From contig CAZAXX010000004.1 in NCBI GenBank assembly GCA_964489265.1, positions 1 through 64,000 on the forward strand: a DNA stretch of 64,000 bases, given 5' to 3'. The notes under the pieces are model-generated. The model made no database searches. It saw nothing but the letters and a program-made list of their open reading frames with translations, and had not been told where the DNA came from. This stretch comes from CAYRUP01 sp964489265 (GTDB taxonomy: Bacteria > Pseudomonadota > Gammaproteobacteria > DSM-16500). Position numbers and translations under genes: made by a program. Numbering within the stretch: position 1 is the first letter of the stretch; each line of letters begins with the position of its first letter. Below are positions 52,556 through 60,992 of this stretch, in pieces.

Positions 52556-53935
52556 ATGAGCCATAAAATTTTCGTCAATCGTATTTTGAACATGAAAAAA
52601 ATCAAATACATTGGTTTAGACATGGATCATACTTTAATACGGTATAACATTAAAAAATTCGAAACGCTCGTCTATAACATGGTTATCGAAAAACTGATTA
52701 AAGATAAGAACTATCCTGCCGAATTACGCCAACTGCAATTTAATTTTAACGACTCTATTCGCGGCTTAATTATCGATAGCAAAAATGGCAATATATTAAA
52801 ACTGAGTCGTTATGCGGCGATCAGAAAAAGTTATCATGGGACGCATGAAATCAGTTTTACCAATCAAAAGAAATTCTATCGTAGTGTCTATGTTGATTTG
52901 AAAGATCCGAATTACATCGCCATTGATACTTCTTTTTCAATTGCATTTTGTGTCTTGTACAGCCAACTCATCGATCTCAAAGATCAGCAAACTTATAATT
53001 TACCTTCATACCATATTATAGCAACTGATGTGTTGCGCTCGGTTGATCAAGTGCATGCCGATGGCAGCTTGAAAGAACATATAGCGGCAAACTTGGCGGA
53101 GTTTGTTTTACAGGAAAAAGAAGTTGCTGAAGGCATACAACATTATCTGCGTTATGGAAAGAAATTTTTTCTATTAACGAATTCACAATATAATTACACG
53201 AATCTTTTATTGAAATATGCCATTAATCCTTTTTTAAAAGAAGGCGAAACTTGGCAAGATTTATTTGAATTTGTGATCACGCAAGCAAATAAACCGCGCT
53301 TTTTTTATGACAATTTGCAGTTTCTTGCGATCAATCCAGAAGATGGTACGATGCACAATACTTATGGCACGATCACGCCGGGCATCTATCAAGGTGGCAA
53401 TGCGAGAAAATTTACTGACGACTTAAAAATTAGTGGCGATGAAATTTTATATATTGGCGATCATATTTATGGTGATATTTTAAGATTGAAAAAAGATTGT
53501 AATTGGCGCACAGCACTGGTGGTTGAGGAATTAGGTGAAGAAATTGCTTCACAGAAAAAAGCATTTCCAGTCGAACAAAAAATTAATGACGCCATGAATA
53601 TGAAAAAAGAATTAGAACAAAAAAATGTATATCTTTATACAAAAAGCTTTGACGAAAAATCGGATGCCTACACGGAAGAACTTGCAGACATTCAACATAA
53701 AATTATAGCCATTGATAAAGAAATTACTCGGCTCTTGCAAAAAGAAATAGCTTTTTATAACCCGCATTGGGGACGAATATTTCGTGCTGGCGCAGAAGAA
53801 ACGTATTTTGCTTATCAAGTGGATCGCTATGCGTGTGTGTATATGGAAAAATTTTCTGATTTACTGGAGCAATCTCCGCTTACTTATTTTCGTGCTAATC
53901 GACGCTTGCTTCCGCATGACGCGGAGACATCCTGA
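52556..53935 (+). CDS. HAD-IG family 5'-nucleotidase (cN-II-like)
   Basis: A 459-residue HAD hydrolase. Motif I is GLDMDHTLIRY, motif II LTNS, and motif III/IV GDHIYGDILRLKKDCNWRT; all fit the cytosolic purine 5'-nucleotidase II family, which is well represented in Legionella. It dephosphorylates IMP and GMP. The C-terminal 130 residues are helical. The stop TGA (53933-53935) sits inside a degenerate palindromic repeat. Confidence 0.9.
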   Translation: MSHKIFVNRILNMKKIKYIGLDMDHTLIRYNIKKFETLVYNMVIEKLIKDKNYPAELRQLQFNFNDSIRGLIIDSKNGNILKLSRYAAIRKSYHGTHEISFTNQKKFYRSVYVDLKDPNYIAIDTSFSIAFCVLYSQLIDLKDQQTYNLPSYHIIATDVLRSVDQVHADGSLKEHIAANLAEFVLQEKEVAEGIQHYLRYGKKFFLLTNSQYNYTNLLLKYAINPFLKEGETWQDLFEFVITQANKPRFFYDNLQFLAINPEDGTMHNTYGTITPGIYQGGNARKFTDDLKISGDEILYIGDHIYGDILRLKKDCNWRTALVVEELGEEIASQKKAFPVEQKINDAMNMKKELEQKNVYLYTKSFDEKSDAYTEELADIQHKIIAIDKEITRLLQKEIAFYNPHWGRIFRAGAEETYFAYQVDRYACVYMEKFSDLLEQSPLTYFRANRRLLPHDAETS

Positions 53936-53975
53936 ACGTAGCAAAGGATCTCCCTGTTATAAAGCGGAGATCCTG
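53927..53975. repeat. degenerate palindromic repeat at the nucleotidase stop
   Basis: ACATCCTGAACGTAGCAAAG and a diverged right arm (GGAGATCCT) flank a loop with CTGTTATAAAG. The left arm supplies the nucleotidase stop codon. Confidence 0.75.
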
Positions 53976-53993
53976 TGGCTTCCCTGAAAAAAC

Positions 53994-54863
53994 TTAACCT
54001 GGTCCTTGATTAGTCCGCGTAGAAACCTTCGACTCTTCATTCGTAGAAGCTTGTTGAGGCGCGGTTTGTTTAACTAGTTTTGGCAAGATAAATAAACCAA
54101 AACCAGCACTTACTAATGCACCCACAAAACGACCCATCCTTTCCCCAGTGTCTTGGTAAGACAAAACGACAGGATCATGTCTTAATTTGGAGTAATCACA
54201 ATATTGTCTATTGTCAAAATTCAACGCTTTTAACTGAGTGACGATGGCATTCAAAGAACCTAGATCAAAAGGCTCAGAATAATTACAACCTAACTGGAGT
54301 GTTGGATAGCCTTTCGCTTCTGCCTGAATCGAATGTAAATTTTGTAAAAAATTATCTGGTGAAAAGCAATTTTGAGTACGTGCAAGATCATGCTGTTTTT
54401 GTTTATTACCAGCAGCCTGCTCAGTGATGCTCTCTAAACAATTTATAGATTTACAGTTACCACCAAATATACAATTCAAACTGAGTGTCATATATCCAAT
54501 GTCTATATAATCTGAAATCTCATTTTGAAAATCTTGTTGGAGTAATACAAAAAGAGTTATGCCTTGTTGCACACAGGAATCAAACATATTTCTAGCAATA
54601 GCTTGTGTTAGAAAGCCTGCTAAAGCCAGCGTGCGAGCTTCATCTTCTGCATATAATTCATCATCTTTCATTCTACCGAAGGCATTACCGATTACCTTAC
54701 CAAAAGTTGCACCAGCAATCGTTCCGAAAATAATAAGCGGCACTGCATTTGCTAAGCGTTGTCCGTACGAAGCCAAGTGAGTGAACCAATTAGAAAAAGA
54801 ATAGTTACTTTTTTTTTGAGTTTCTTGTTTAGGAGAGCGTTTAAATAAATATGATAAAGGCAT
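53994..54863 (-). CDS. hypothetical Cys-containing membrane protein
   Basis: A 289-residue protein. A basic N-terminus is followed by a glycine-zipper-like helix (LIIFGTIAGATFGKVIGNAFG), a second hydrophobic stretch (residues 80-110), a loop of about 110 residues with six Cys (CIFGGNCKSINC; CFSPDN; LGCNYSE; QYCDYSK) and a final helix (RFVGALVSAGFGLFILPKLV). The Cys may form disulfides if the loop is periplasmic or translocated. The family is unknown. Confidence 0.6.
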   Translation of the reverse strand: MPLSYLFKRSPKQETQKKSNYSFSNWFTHLASYGQRLANAVPLIIFGTIAGATFGKVIGNAFGRMKDDELYAEDEARTLALAGFLTQAIARNMFDSCVQQGITLFVLLQQDFQNEISDYIDIGYMTLSLNCIFGGNCKSINCLESITEQAAGNKQKQHDLARTQNCFSPDNFLQNLHSIQAEAKGYPTLQLGCNYSEPFDLGSLNAIVTQLKALNFDNRQYCDYSKLRHDPVVLSYQDTGERMGRFVGALVSAGFGLFILPKLVKQTAPQQASTNEESKVSTRTNQGPG

Positions 54864-54944
54864 ATATAAGTTCCATTTAATTAATAGTATCCATTCGAAA
54901 TGAATTGGAGTCGTATAATATCTCTATCTATTTTTATATTCAAT

Positions 54945-55907
54945 CTATAGCATGCCTACGCTTAGCAATTGTTTTAACGATTCAACCAGTCTTCCAGGCT
55001 GAAATAACTGAAGCTTTTCTTCACCACACGCCTTCATCAATCGATCACCTGCCAATGCGCCATACACTAACCAAAGTGTTTTTGCGTATGAAAATGCTTC
55101 CAGCAAATTTTCTTTTGATTCTACGTTTATAAAATTTTGCAAACAGGCAGCAATGATTTCCTGATATTTTTTATCATTTTCAGTTAACCCGTGATGCTTC
55201 TTTACCTGATGCAAACAAGTCAGTAATGAAAAAAATGGATGTGAAATAGTTATTTCACCTAAATCAATCAGCGTAATTTTTCCCGATAGATCATTTATCA
55301 ATAAATTATTGTCATGAAAATCCGGTTGAACAATGCTTGGTTTGACTGAATAGCTAGCCAGTTTTTTACATGCCGTAGAAATAGCTGGTAACAAATTTTT
55401 TAATTCACTGATTTCATTTTCGGTTAAACCATCTTTGATTAACAGATTTTTCTGCATAAGAAATTGCTCAAACAAATCAGGTATTTTATCCAAACGCCAG
55501 TCAGGTACACCGATATCCAGAAAAGTTTCGAGATGATCAGAAACATGTATTTGGATAGAAGTAAATAATTGAATCGCCTGACAAAGCAAATTGACATCAA
55601 ATTTCTTTTTCAAAATTTCGCGTAATGGCCTACCTGCATCTTTCATCAAAAAACAAGACAGTTCTGGATTGTGCGCAATAATCTCTGGAACAGATGCATG
55701 AAATTGATCATGTAAAATCTGAGTAATCTCAGCTTCTAACGCAATTAATTTTGGCGTGTGTTTCAGGTAAATATAACCATCTGTTGTCTCAAATCGAACT
55801 ACGTAAGACCATGGTTTGTCTTGCACAACCTCAGGCTGATGACTCTTCAGTATCATCCCTCGAGATAACAGGTAATGACAACTCCATTGAATTACTTCAT
55901 CCATCAT
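54945..55907 (-). CDS. aminoglycoside phosphotransferase/choline kinase-fold protein
   Basis: A 320-residue APH-like kinase. The catalytic loop is VQPDFHDNNLLI (Asp and Asn of HxDxxxxN, here DFHDNN) and the metal-binding Asp is in TLIDLGEI. The N-lobe has YVVRFETTDGYIYLKHTPK. It may phosphorylate a small molecule; it need not confer drug resistance. It is 6 bp downstream of the unknown 55914 gene. Confidence 0.85.
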   Translation of the reverse strand: MMDEVIQWSCHYLLSRGMILKSHQPEVVQDKPWSYVVRFETTDGYIYLKHTPKLIALEAEITQILHDQFHASVPEIIAHNPELSCFLMKDAGRPLREILKKKFDVNLLCQAIQLFTSIQIHVSDHLETFLDIGVPDWRLDKIPDLFEQFLMQKNLLIKDGLTENEISELKNLLPAISTACKKLASYSVKPSIVQPDFHDNNLLINDLSGKITLIDLGEITISHPFFSLLTCLHQVKKHHGLTENDKKYQEIIAACLQNFINVESKENLLEAFSYAKTLWLVYGALAGDRLMKACGEEKLQLFQPGRLVESLKQLLSVGML

Positions 55908-55913
55908 CGATAG

Positions 55914-56654
55914 TTACCTTCTTAATTCAGCTGAATTTGATTTTGTTGTATTGATACTTCCTTCAGGATTAACAGATTGAAACTCAGCCGGAGATTCAAC
56001 TCGATCAACCAACTCTAATAAAGGAGCCTCTTTTTGGATTGGCTTTTCCGGCACAACAACATCAATTCCAGTGCTAAAATCAAACCTAATTCCCGCTAAC
56101 CGTTGCATCACCCAAGTCATATTGCTTTCTGAAATTTCACGAAACTCCTGCGGACAAAGATGCAAACTATGTTCGCGTAAATTCTTATAAAGGTTCGGAT
56201 AATTTTCTTTTATAGCTCGCATCAAAGATCGATCTCGCAGTAATTTTATTAGTGTTTCTATTTCAATATCAAAAGGCAGTTTAGTTTTATTTAACTGTTC
56301 TGCCACTGCTTTTAATGGTCCCGAGGTAATTCCAGATGCTGTTAGCTCTAGCTGTATATAAAATACATTTCCTAAAAAACTTTCTTTGCTGAGTGCTTGC
56401 CACATGGCATTTTGCTGGACGGAAGCATTTTGTATTTTTCCTATTTGAGCTAACAAATAAGCTTTGAACTCACCGTCAATCCAGCGTAATTCATGATCTC
56501 CCCAAAATTGTTTGTGAAGAAGCAACTCCCACGTCTCAGCATCGAGATCGACATTAGCCACTTGCTTGTCTATCATTTCATCGTTTAATTTGCGCAAATT
56601 CATTGTAACAATCCAAAATTCACGGATGATAGCATCTGAGATAATTGCAAACAA
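55914..56654 (-). CDS. hypothetical protein
   Basis: A 246-residue mostly helical cytosolic protein (DAETWELLLHKQFWGDHELRW; EIETLIKLLRDRSLMRAIKEN) with a disordered tail (AEFQSVNPEGSINTTKSNS). The true start may be Met18 (56603), since the ORF's first residues are hydrophobic and lack a ribosome site. It is read with the kinase 6 bp downstream. Confidence 0.6.
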   Translation of the reverse strand: MFAIISDAIIREFWIVTMNLRKLNDEMIDKQVANVDLDAETWELLLHKQFWGDHELRWIDGEFKAYLLAQIGKIQNASVQQNAMWQALSKESFLGNVFYIQLELTASGITSGPLKAVAEQLNKTKLPFDIEIETLIKLLRDRSLMRAIKENYPNLYKNLREHSLHLCPQEFREISESNMTWVMQRLAGIRFDFSTGIDVVVPEKPIQKEAPLLELVDRVESPAEFQSVNPEGSINTTKSNSAELRR

Positions 56655-56667
56655 TAAACTTAACAGA

Positions 56668-56695
56668 TTGCTTTGTAGCCATCATATAGTATAAT
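56668..56695 (+). promoter_or_regulatory. promoter-like sequence overlapping the first ATG of the thiamine pyrophosphokinase gene
   Basis: TTGCTT (56668-56673) and TATAAT (56690-56695) are separated by 16 bp. The -10 box includes the bases of the ATG at 56694, so transcripts starting there would exclude it and translation would begin at Met12 (56727). Confidence 0.4.
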
Positions 56696-57572
56696 GATTA
56701 AATTATTTACTATTTCCGATCTAACTATGCACGATTATATTATTGTGGCGAATGGCCCATTTTTGGTACGAGAAATCATTGAAGCGGCAATACAGGGTAA
56801 AAAAATTATTGCCCTGGATGGCGCAGCCAATAAACTCTGGCGGCTCGGTATCAGACCACACATTATTTTAGGTGATTTTGATTCTGTGCAAGAAACAAAA
56901 GAAAATATCTGGGGAATCAAACAAACATTTAATGAGCTTGAAGAAAAATCTGAACCCTACCTCGGTACTTTTGGTGTCACTATTGTACCTGCAAAAAATC
57001 AGGATCTAACGGATTTAGTCAAAGCTATTCAATATTGTGACGAAAAAAATGCAAAAAGCATTTCTATCATCTGCGCCAGCGGCGGTCGACTTGATCATCA
57101 TGAAGGTGTCATGATGGCGTTGCGTTCTGAATATAAAAAGGATCGCGTCATACTGTTGCACACAGAGCAACAAACACTACGCCATGCGTTAGATGAGACT
57201 GTCACTGTTTTGGGTGAACCTGGAGATAAGTGCGGTGTGATTGCCACGCATACCGGTACATTTCGCTCTAAGGGATTGGTATGGGATGGACATAATCATT
57301 CAGAAAGTATTTGCAATGTATTCAAAGGGACAACTGCAACGATCACTGTCACTGGCTCTGCATTGTTAATCATGCCACCACTTCTTCCTGAGCAGCGCGA
57401 ATTTATGAAAAAAACTGAAGTTGAGCGCTTAGAATTACTATTACGAGATGCTAAAGCAAAACCTACCTCCCAGCTATGCGAGTGGCTCAAACATGGAATG
57501 TTTGCGACAACGACTTGTGTTGCGACAGTCGCAAAATATTGTGCATTAACGTATACTCGTACGATGAAGTAG
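56694..57572 (+). CDS. thiamine pyrophosphokinase-like protein
   Basis: A 292-residue protein with the TPK catalytic pattern: IIALDGAANKLWRLGIRPH, LGDFDSVQ, KNQDLTDLVKAIQYC and ASGGRLDHHEG. It transfers pyrophosphate from ATP to thiamine. The C-terminal part is longer than in usual TPK (about 210-220 residues), with about 60 residues of helical, Cys-containing sequence after the beta domain. If translation starts at Met12 (56727) the protein is 281 residues. It overlaps the convergent acetyltransferase gene by 27 bp. Confidence 0.82.
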   Translation: MIKLFTISDLTMHDYIIVANGPFLVREIIEAAIQGKKIIALDGAANKLWRLGIRPHIILGDFDSVQETKENIWGIKQTFNELEEKSEPYLGTFGVTIVPAKNQDLTDLVKAIQYCDEKNAKSISIICASGGRLDHHEGVMMALRSEYKKDRVILLHTEQQTLRHALDETVTVLGEPGDKCGVIATHTGTFRSKGLVWDGHNHSESICNVFKGTTATITVTGSALLIMPPLLPEQREFMKKTEVERLELLLRDAKAKPTSQLCEWLKHGMFATTTCVATVAKYCALTYTRTMK

Positions 57573-58601
57573 CAAAATTCTATTAATGAACTCTCCTTTC
57601 GCCTTCGTATATTCTTCCCGATCATCGCGATGTTGCTGAGCCAATTTAATTTTTAATGCCTGATATTCTTTTGCAATATCGGGATGTGCAATCAAGTAAT
57701 TCCTAAAATTGATTTTTCCACTCCAATGAGTTGAAGTGGGCTCAACAATATGCACATGATGAGTACGCTTTTCGCCAAATGGTGGCATCCCTTTTACAAA
57801 AAATATTCGAGTTGGATCTGGATTTTCCTCCCAATATTCGTAACCTAATTTTTGTAGCGCAGGCACCGCAATTATTTTCATTTCTTCTAACGAAGGCACA
57901 GCAATTTGAATATCGATGATGGGTTTGGCTGCCATTTCTGGAATCGCCGTGCTGCCGACATGCTGGATATCGATAATTTTAGCTGGCGGTAATGTAGCTC
58001 GTAATTGCGTTATTTCTGCAACTGCCAGAGCCTGCCATTCCGGATCATAATCAACGATATTCACATGATCTTTTTTCAGGACATCGCTGTCATCTCTTAT
58101 AAAATCTTCATAAGTCATTGCCCAATGCTCATGACCACGCCATTCATTATTAATTTTCAAATAACGCGGTGAAAAACCTTCATAACGAAATCCATTTTTT
58201 TTGACTAATTGTATAGACTTCACATTGTCAGGTTGTATATTTGCCTCGACACGGTGCAACTTTAATTCGTGAAATAGGTTTGCCAAAACCAATTTTAAAC
58301 CGGCGCTCATATAACCTTGATCCGTAAAATCAGCAACGCCATAAAAACCTAAATACGCATTTTGAAATACTCCACGAACTATTTCGCTGACATTAAAAAC
58401 ACCCACTAAATTTCCTGAATGTTCAAACACCAGAAAACTTTTTTGGTTAGATTGTTGGTACGCATTGAAATAGTCAGCAAATTCGCGAGAATTTAAGGGT
58501 GCTTTCAGCCAAGGATCATGCAGCGACTGACTCTGTTGCATAGCTGCAATAAAAAGTTCTTCATCTTCTTTTTTTATTTCGCGGATAAATACATTACGCA
58601 T
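57546..58601 (-). CDS. GNAT acetyltransferase-GrpB fusion protein
   Basis: A 351-residue two-domain protein. Residues of about 1-165 are a RimJ-like GNAT domain (LGFYGVADFTDQGYMSAGLK; HRVEANIQPDNVKSIQLVKK). Residues of about 175-345 are a GrpB/UPF0157 domain (YDPEWQALAVAEITQLRA; IDIQHVGSTAIPEMAAKPIID), a nucleotidyltransferase-like fold. The fusion suggests a modifying enzyme for a shared small molecule or CoA derivative. The ATG at 58601 follows AAGGTGATATTG and overlaps the phzF-like stop by 8 bp, so translation is probably coupled. Confidence 0.85.
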   Translation of the reverse strand: MRNVFIREIKKEDEELFIAAMQQSQSLHDPWLKAPLNSREFADYFNAYQQSNQKSFLVFEHSGNLVGVFNVSEIVRGVFQNAYLGFYGVADFTDQGYMSAGLKLVLANLFHELKLHRVEANIQPDNVKSIQLVKKNGFRYEGFSPRYLKINNEWRGHEHWAMTYEDFIRDDSDVLKKDHVNIVDYDPEWQALAVAEITQLRATLPPAKIIDIQHVGSTAIPEMAAKPIIDIQIAVPSLEEMKIIAVPALQKLGYEYWEENPDPTRIFFVKGMPPFGEKRTHHVHIVEPTSTHWSGKINFRNYLIAHPDIAKEYQALKIKLAQQHRDDREEYTKAKGEFINRILLLHRTSIR

Positions 58602-59376
58602 CAATATCACCTTGCATGTATAACACGACTCTCCCACTAATGAGTACGCGATCATTTTTATATCGACAAATTATTTCACCACCACGCTCCGAAAGTTGTC
58701 GTGCATGTAACTCTTGTTTATTTAATTTTTTCGACCAATAAGGCGCTAATAGGCAATGTGAAGCGCCAGTCACAGGATCTTCAGAAATCGTTTTTTGCGG
58801 ATAAAAAGTTCGTGAAACAAAATCGATTTCGTTTCCTTGCGCTGTCACTGTTATGCCGCGGTGCGGCATTTTTTTAAGAATAGACAGATTTGGTCGCAAT
58901 TGTCGTACTTCATCTTCTGAAGCATAAACAGCTAAACAACGTTCATTTCCGTGTTGGTATATTTCCTTAGGACGCAACCCGAGCCCCTCTTCTAGCAAAG
59001 GGAGAGCAACACTTTCGATAACTTTAGCTGGGAAATTTAATGTAATAAAATCGTTATCACGCGTAATTTGCAATAATTCAGTGCGCGACTTCAAATCGAC
59101 TTTTTTTAACGAAGGTTCAAGAAAATTAAAAATAACAAAACCAGCTGATAAAGAGCCGTGTCCGCAAAGATCAAGCTCATACTCCGGGGTAATCCAGCGA
59201 ATATTAAATTTATTTTGATCTCGCACTAAAAATGCGGTAACAGGCAGATTGTTTTCTCTGGCAATAGCATAAAGCACCTCATCTGCCAGCCACGTTGATA
59301 AAACACAAACTGCGGCGGGATTGCCATGAAATAGCTTATCGGTGAATGCGTCTACGTGATAGATTTTGATTGTCAT
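58594..59376 (-). CDS. PhzF-family isomerase-like protein
   Basis: A 260-residue PhzF-fold protein: YHVDAFTDKLFHGNPAAVC at the start, LDLCGHGSLSAGFVI, and SEDPVTGASHC in the second half. The catalytic Glu of the usual N-L-x-E-T-x-F motif is replaced by Val (ENNLPVTAFL). It may have a changed or lost isomerase activity. It is the first gene of an operon with the GNAT-GrpB gene. Confidence 0.85.
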   Translation of the reverse strand: MTIKIYHVDAFTDKLFHGNPAAVCVLSTWLADEVLYAIARENNLPVTAFLVRDQNKFNIRWITPEYELDLCGHGSLSAGFVIFNFLEPSLKKVDLKSRTELLQITRDNDFITLNFPAKVIESVALPLLEEGLGLRPKEIYQHGNERCLAVYASEDEVRQLRPNLSILKKMPHRGITVTAQGNEIDFVSRTFYPQKTISEDPVTGASHCLLAPYWSKKLNKQELHARQLSERGGEIICRYKNDRVLISGRVVLYMQGDIDA

Positions 59377-59401
59377 TTTTTTTTAATTTTACCTTTTTAT
59401 T

Positions 59402-59467
59402 TGTCATCCTGAACGAAGTGAAGGATCTCCTTATATATGGAGGTCCTTCACTTCGTTCAGGATGACA
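59402..59467. repeat. 70-bp palindromic repeat, near-full copy
   Basis: Arms TGTCATCCTGAACGAAG and complement are intact around a short loop (TTATATATGG). It sits upstream of the phzF-like gene and downstream of the cupin gene's stop. Confidence 0.95.
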
Positions 59468-59472
59468 CTATT

Positions 59473-59910
59473 TTAACCCTTCTTTTTATAAACCATACCC
59501 CAAGGACCCATACCATTCACTTGCAAAATAGTTTCATCCTTCGTCCAAATATAATGTTGCACTTTTGCAGGAATCATCACAAAACTACCAGCAGAAATTT
59601 TTTCTGCGTTGTCCTCATCAAATTTTGCGCCTGTTCCTATATATAACGCACCAGAAATCACAGTATCATATTCATTAATATGATGCGTATGCACAGGTAT
59701 TTGAAAATTAGCTGGTAGCTTAACTCTAGCAATAAACGGTTCTTTCTTTTCAGGGTTACCAGAAATGATAGCAACTTCTGCGCCCTTTAAATCAGTTGCA
59801 GGCAACCATTCCAGGTTCGATGGGCTCAGCACAGTTAATTTATTAGCTGCAAACGCCATCGAGCTAGTCAACGCTAATGCGGCGACCAAGGTAGTCATCA
59901 TTTTATTCAT
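59473..59910 (-). CDS. periplasmic cupin-domain protein
   Basis: A 145-residue protein with a signal peptide (cleavage after MAFA). The cupin motif 1 is PVHTHHINEYDTVISG, with His, His and Glu metal ligands, and motif 2 is MIPAKVQHYIW. It probably binds a metal and a small molecule in the periplasm. The ATG at 59910 follows AAGGATATTTTTT; a 15-codon longer frame lacks support. Confidence 0.85.
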   Translation of the reverse strand: MNKMMTTLVAALALTSSMAFAANKLTVLSPSNLEWLPATDLKGAEVAIISGNPEKKEPFIARVKLPANFQIPVHTHHINEYDTVISGALYIGTGAKFDEDNAEKISAGSFVMIPAKVQHYIWTKDETILQVNGMGPWGMVYKKKG

Positions 59911-60065
59911 AAAAAATATCCTTAATAATTTAATTTTTCGAACATAAAGTACCATCGGTACTCCTCTGGTTCAACATTTTGATTCTATAAATTTAGTCGT
60001 TGCTAAACGGTTATAAAATAGCGATTATACGTTGGCCCTGCGAAGCTGGTAATGGAAAAAATACT

Positions 60066-60992
60066 ATGGATAGTAGAAAATTCAATACGCTGAAAGGATA
60101 CATTCTGGGTGGCATATGCGGTTTTACCTCTGCGGTTTTTGCGTGTCCAATAATTTATATCAATAATTATTTTATTAAACATGTCGGAGTCGGACCCTAT
60201 ACCAATTGTTTCTGGACCAACGATTCATTCATACCTACGTTCACATGCTCTTTATTATTGACAGAATATACTCTAGTAGTTAAAGCCCGAACTGAATATG
60301 CAGCCACAACTACATCACCGTATTGGGGCATAGGAACTGCAATTGGCTCGTGCATCGGAGGATATCTCTGCACCACTCCGCCTACAGTGCGGAGGACACC
60401 CAGAAAAACAAGACAGGAAGATAAATGGGATGACTTGCCATTACCTGAAAGTTTCATCGATCCAATCACAATGAAATTAATGAGAAATCCTATTATCACC
60501 TGTACTATGCACAATGAAAAAATTACCTTATACGATTATAAAACATTAGCTAAACTCAATGGTAAGTGTCCTTATTCACGTTATCGCATCATCGTAGTGG
60601 GACTTGATCGTGATTTAAAAAAACGAATCAAGCTTTTTATTGAGATTCTAAAAAAATCGACCCTATTTCAAAATACTATTGTCTCATCCAAAAGAAATTA
60701 TTTTTGCTTATTTTCTAAATTTCAAACCCCCGCTGATCCACTGCATGTTTGTCCTATCACTGGATACAAGATGAAAGATCCAGTGAAAGCCAGCGATGGT
60801 CACACTTACGAAAGAAAAGCCCTACTCGATCGAATACTCAAACAGCACAATTTATTTAGCCCTGTGAATAAAAATATTATGTTAGAACCCATGAGCGCAA
60901 ATTCATGGGTAATTCCTGACAATGAATCAAAGAGAAAGATTGCTGAATTAGCTGGCGAAAATAAGTTTAAAAGATTTTTCTTAGGATCTTAA
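60066..60992 (+). CDS. membrane-anchored double U-box protein (predicted E3 ubiquitin ligase-like effector)
   Basis: A 308-residue protein. The N-terminal 105 residues hold two or three hydrophobic segments (10-30, 57-73, 87-102). U-box 1 covers about 126-193 (LPESFIDPITMKLMRNPI; KCPYSRYRI) and is degenerate. U-box 2 covers about 227-296 (HVCPITGYKMKDPVKASDGH, then TYERKALLDRIL) and is canonical. U-boxes recruit ubiquitin-charged E2 enzymes, which bacteria lack, so a host target is expected. Legionella LubX also has two U-boxes but no such membrane region. The ATG at 60066 has only a weak GGA upstream; a TTG at 60000 would add 22 residues. It overlaps the convergent next gene by 12 bp. Confidence 0.88.
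   Translation: MDSRKFNTLKGYILGGICGFTSAVFACPIIYINNYFIKHVGVGPYTNCFWTNDSFIPTFTCSLLLTEYTLVVKARTEYAATTTSPYWGIGTAIGSCIGGYLCTTPPTVRRTPRKTRQEDKWDDLPLPESFIDPITMKLMRNPIITCTMHNEKITLYDYKTLAKLNGKCPYSRYRIIVVGLDRDLKKRIKLFIEILKKSTLFQNTIVSSKRNYFCLFSKFQTPADPLHVCPITGYKMKDPVKASDGHTYERKALLDRILKQHNLFSPVNKNIMLEPMSANSWVIPDNESKRKIAELAGENKFKRFFLGS

Noticed and set aside
3354..59467. CRISPR array from the recurring repeats
   Set aside because: The repeats are palindromes dispersed between genes at distances of kilobases; there are no regularly spaced units and no cas genes.
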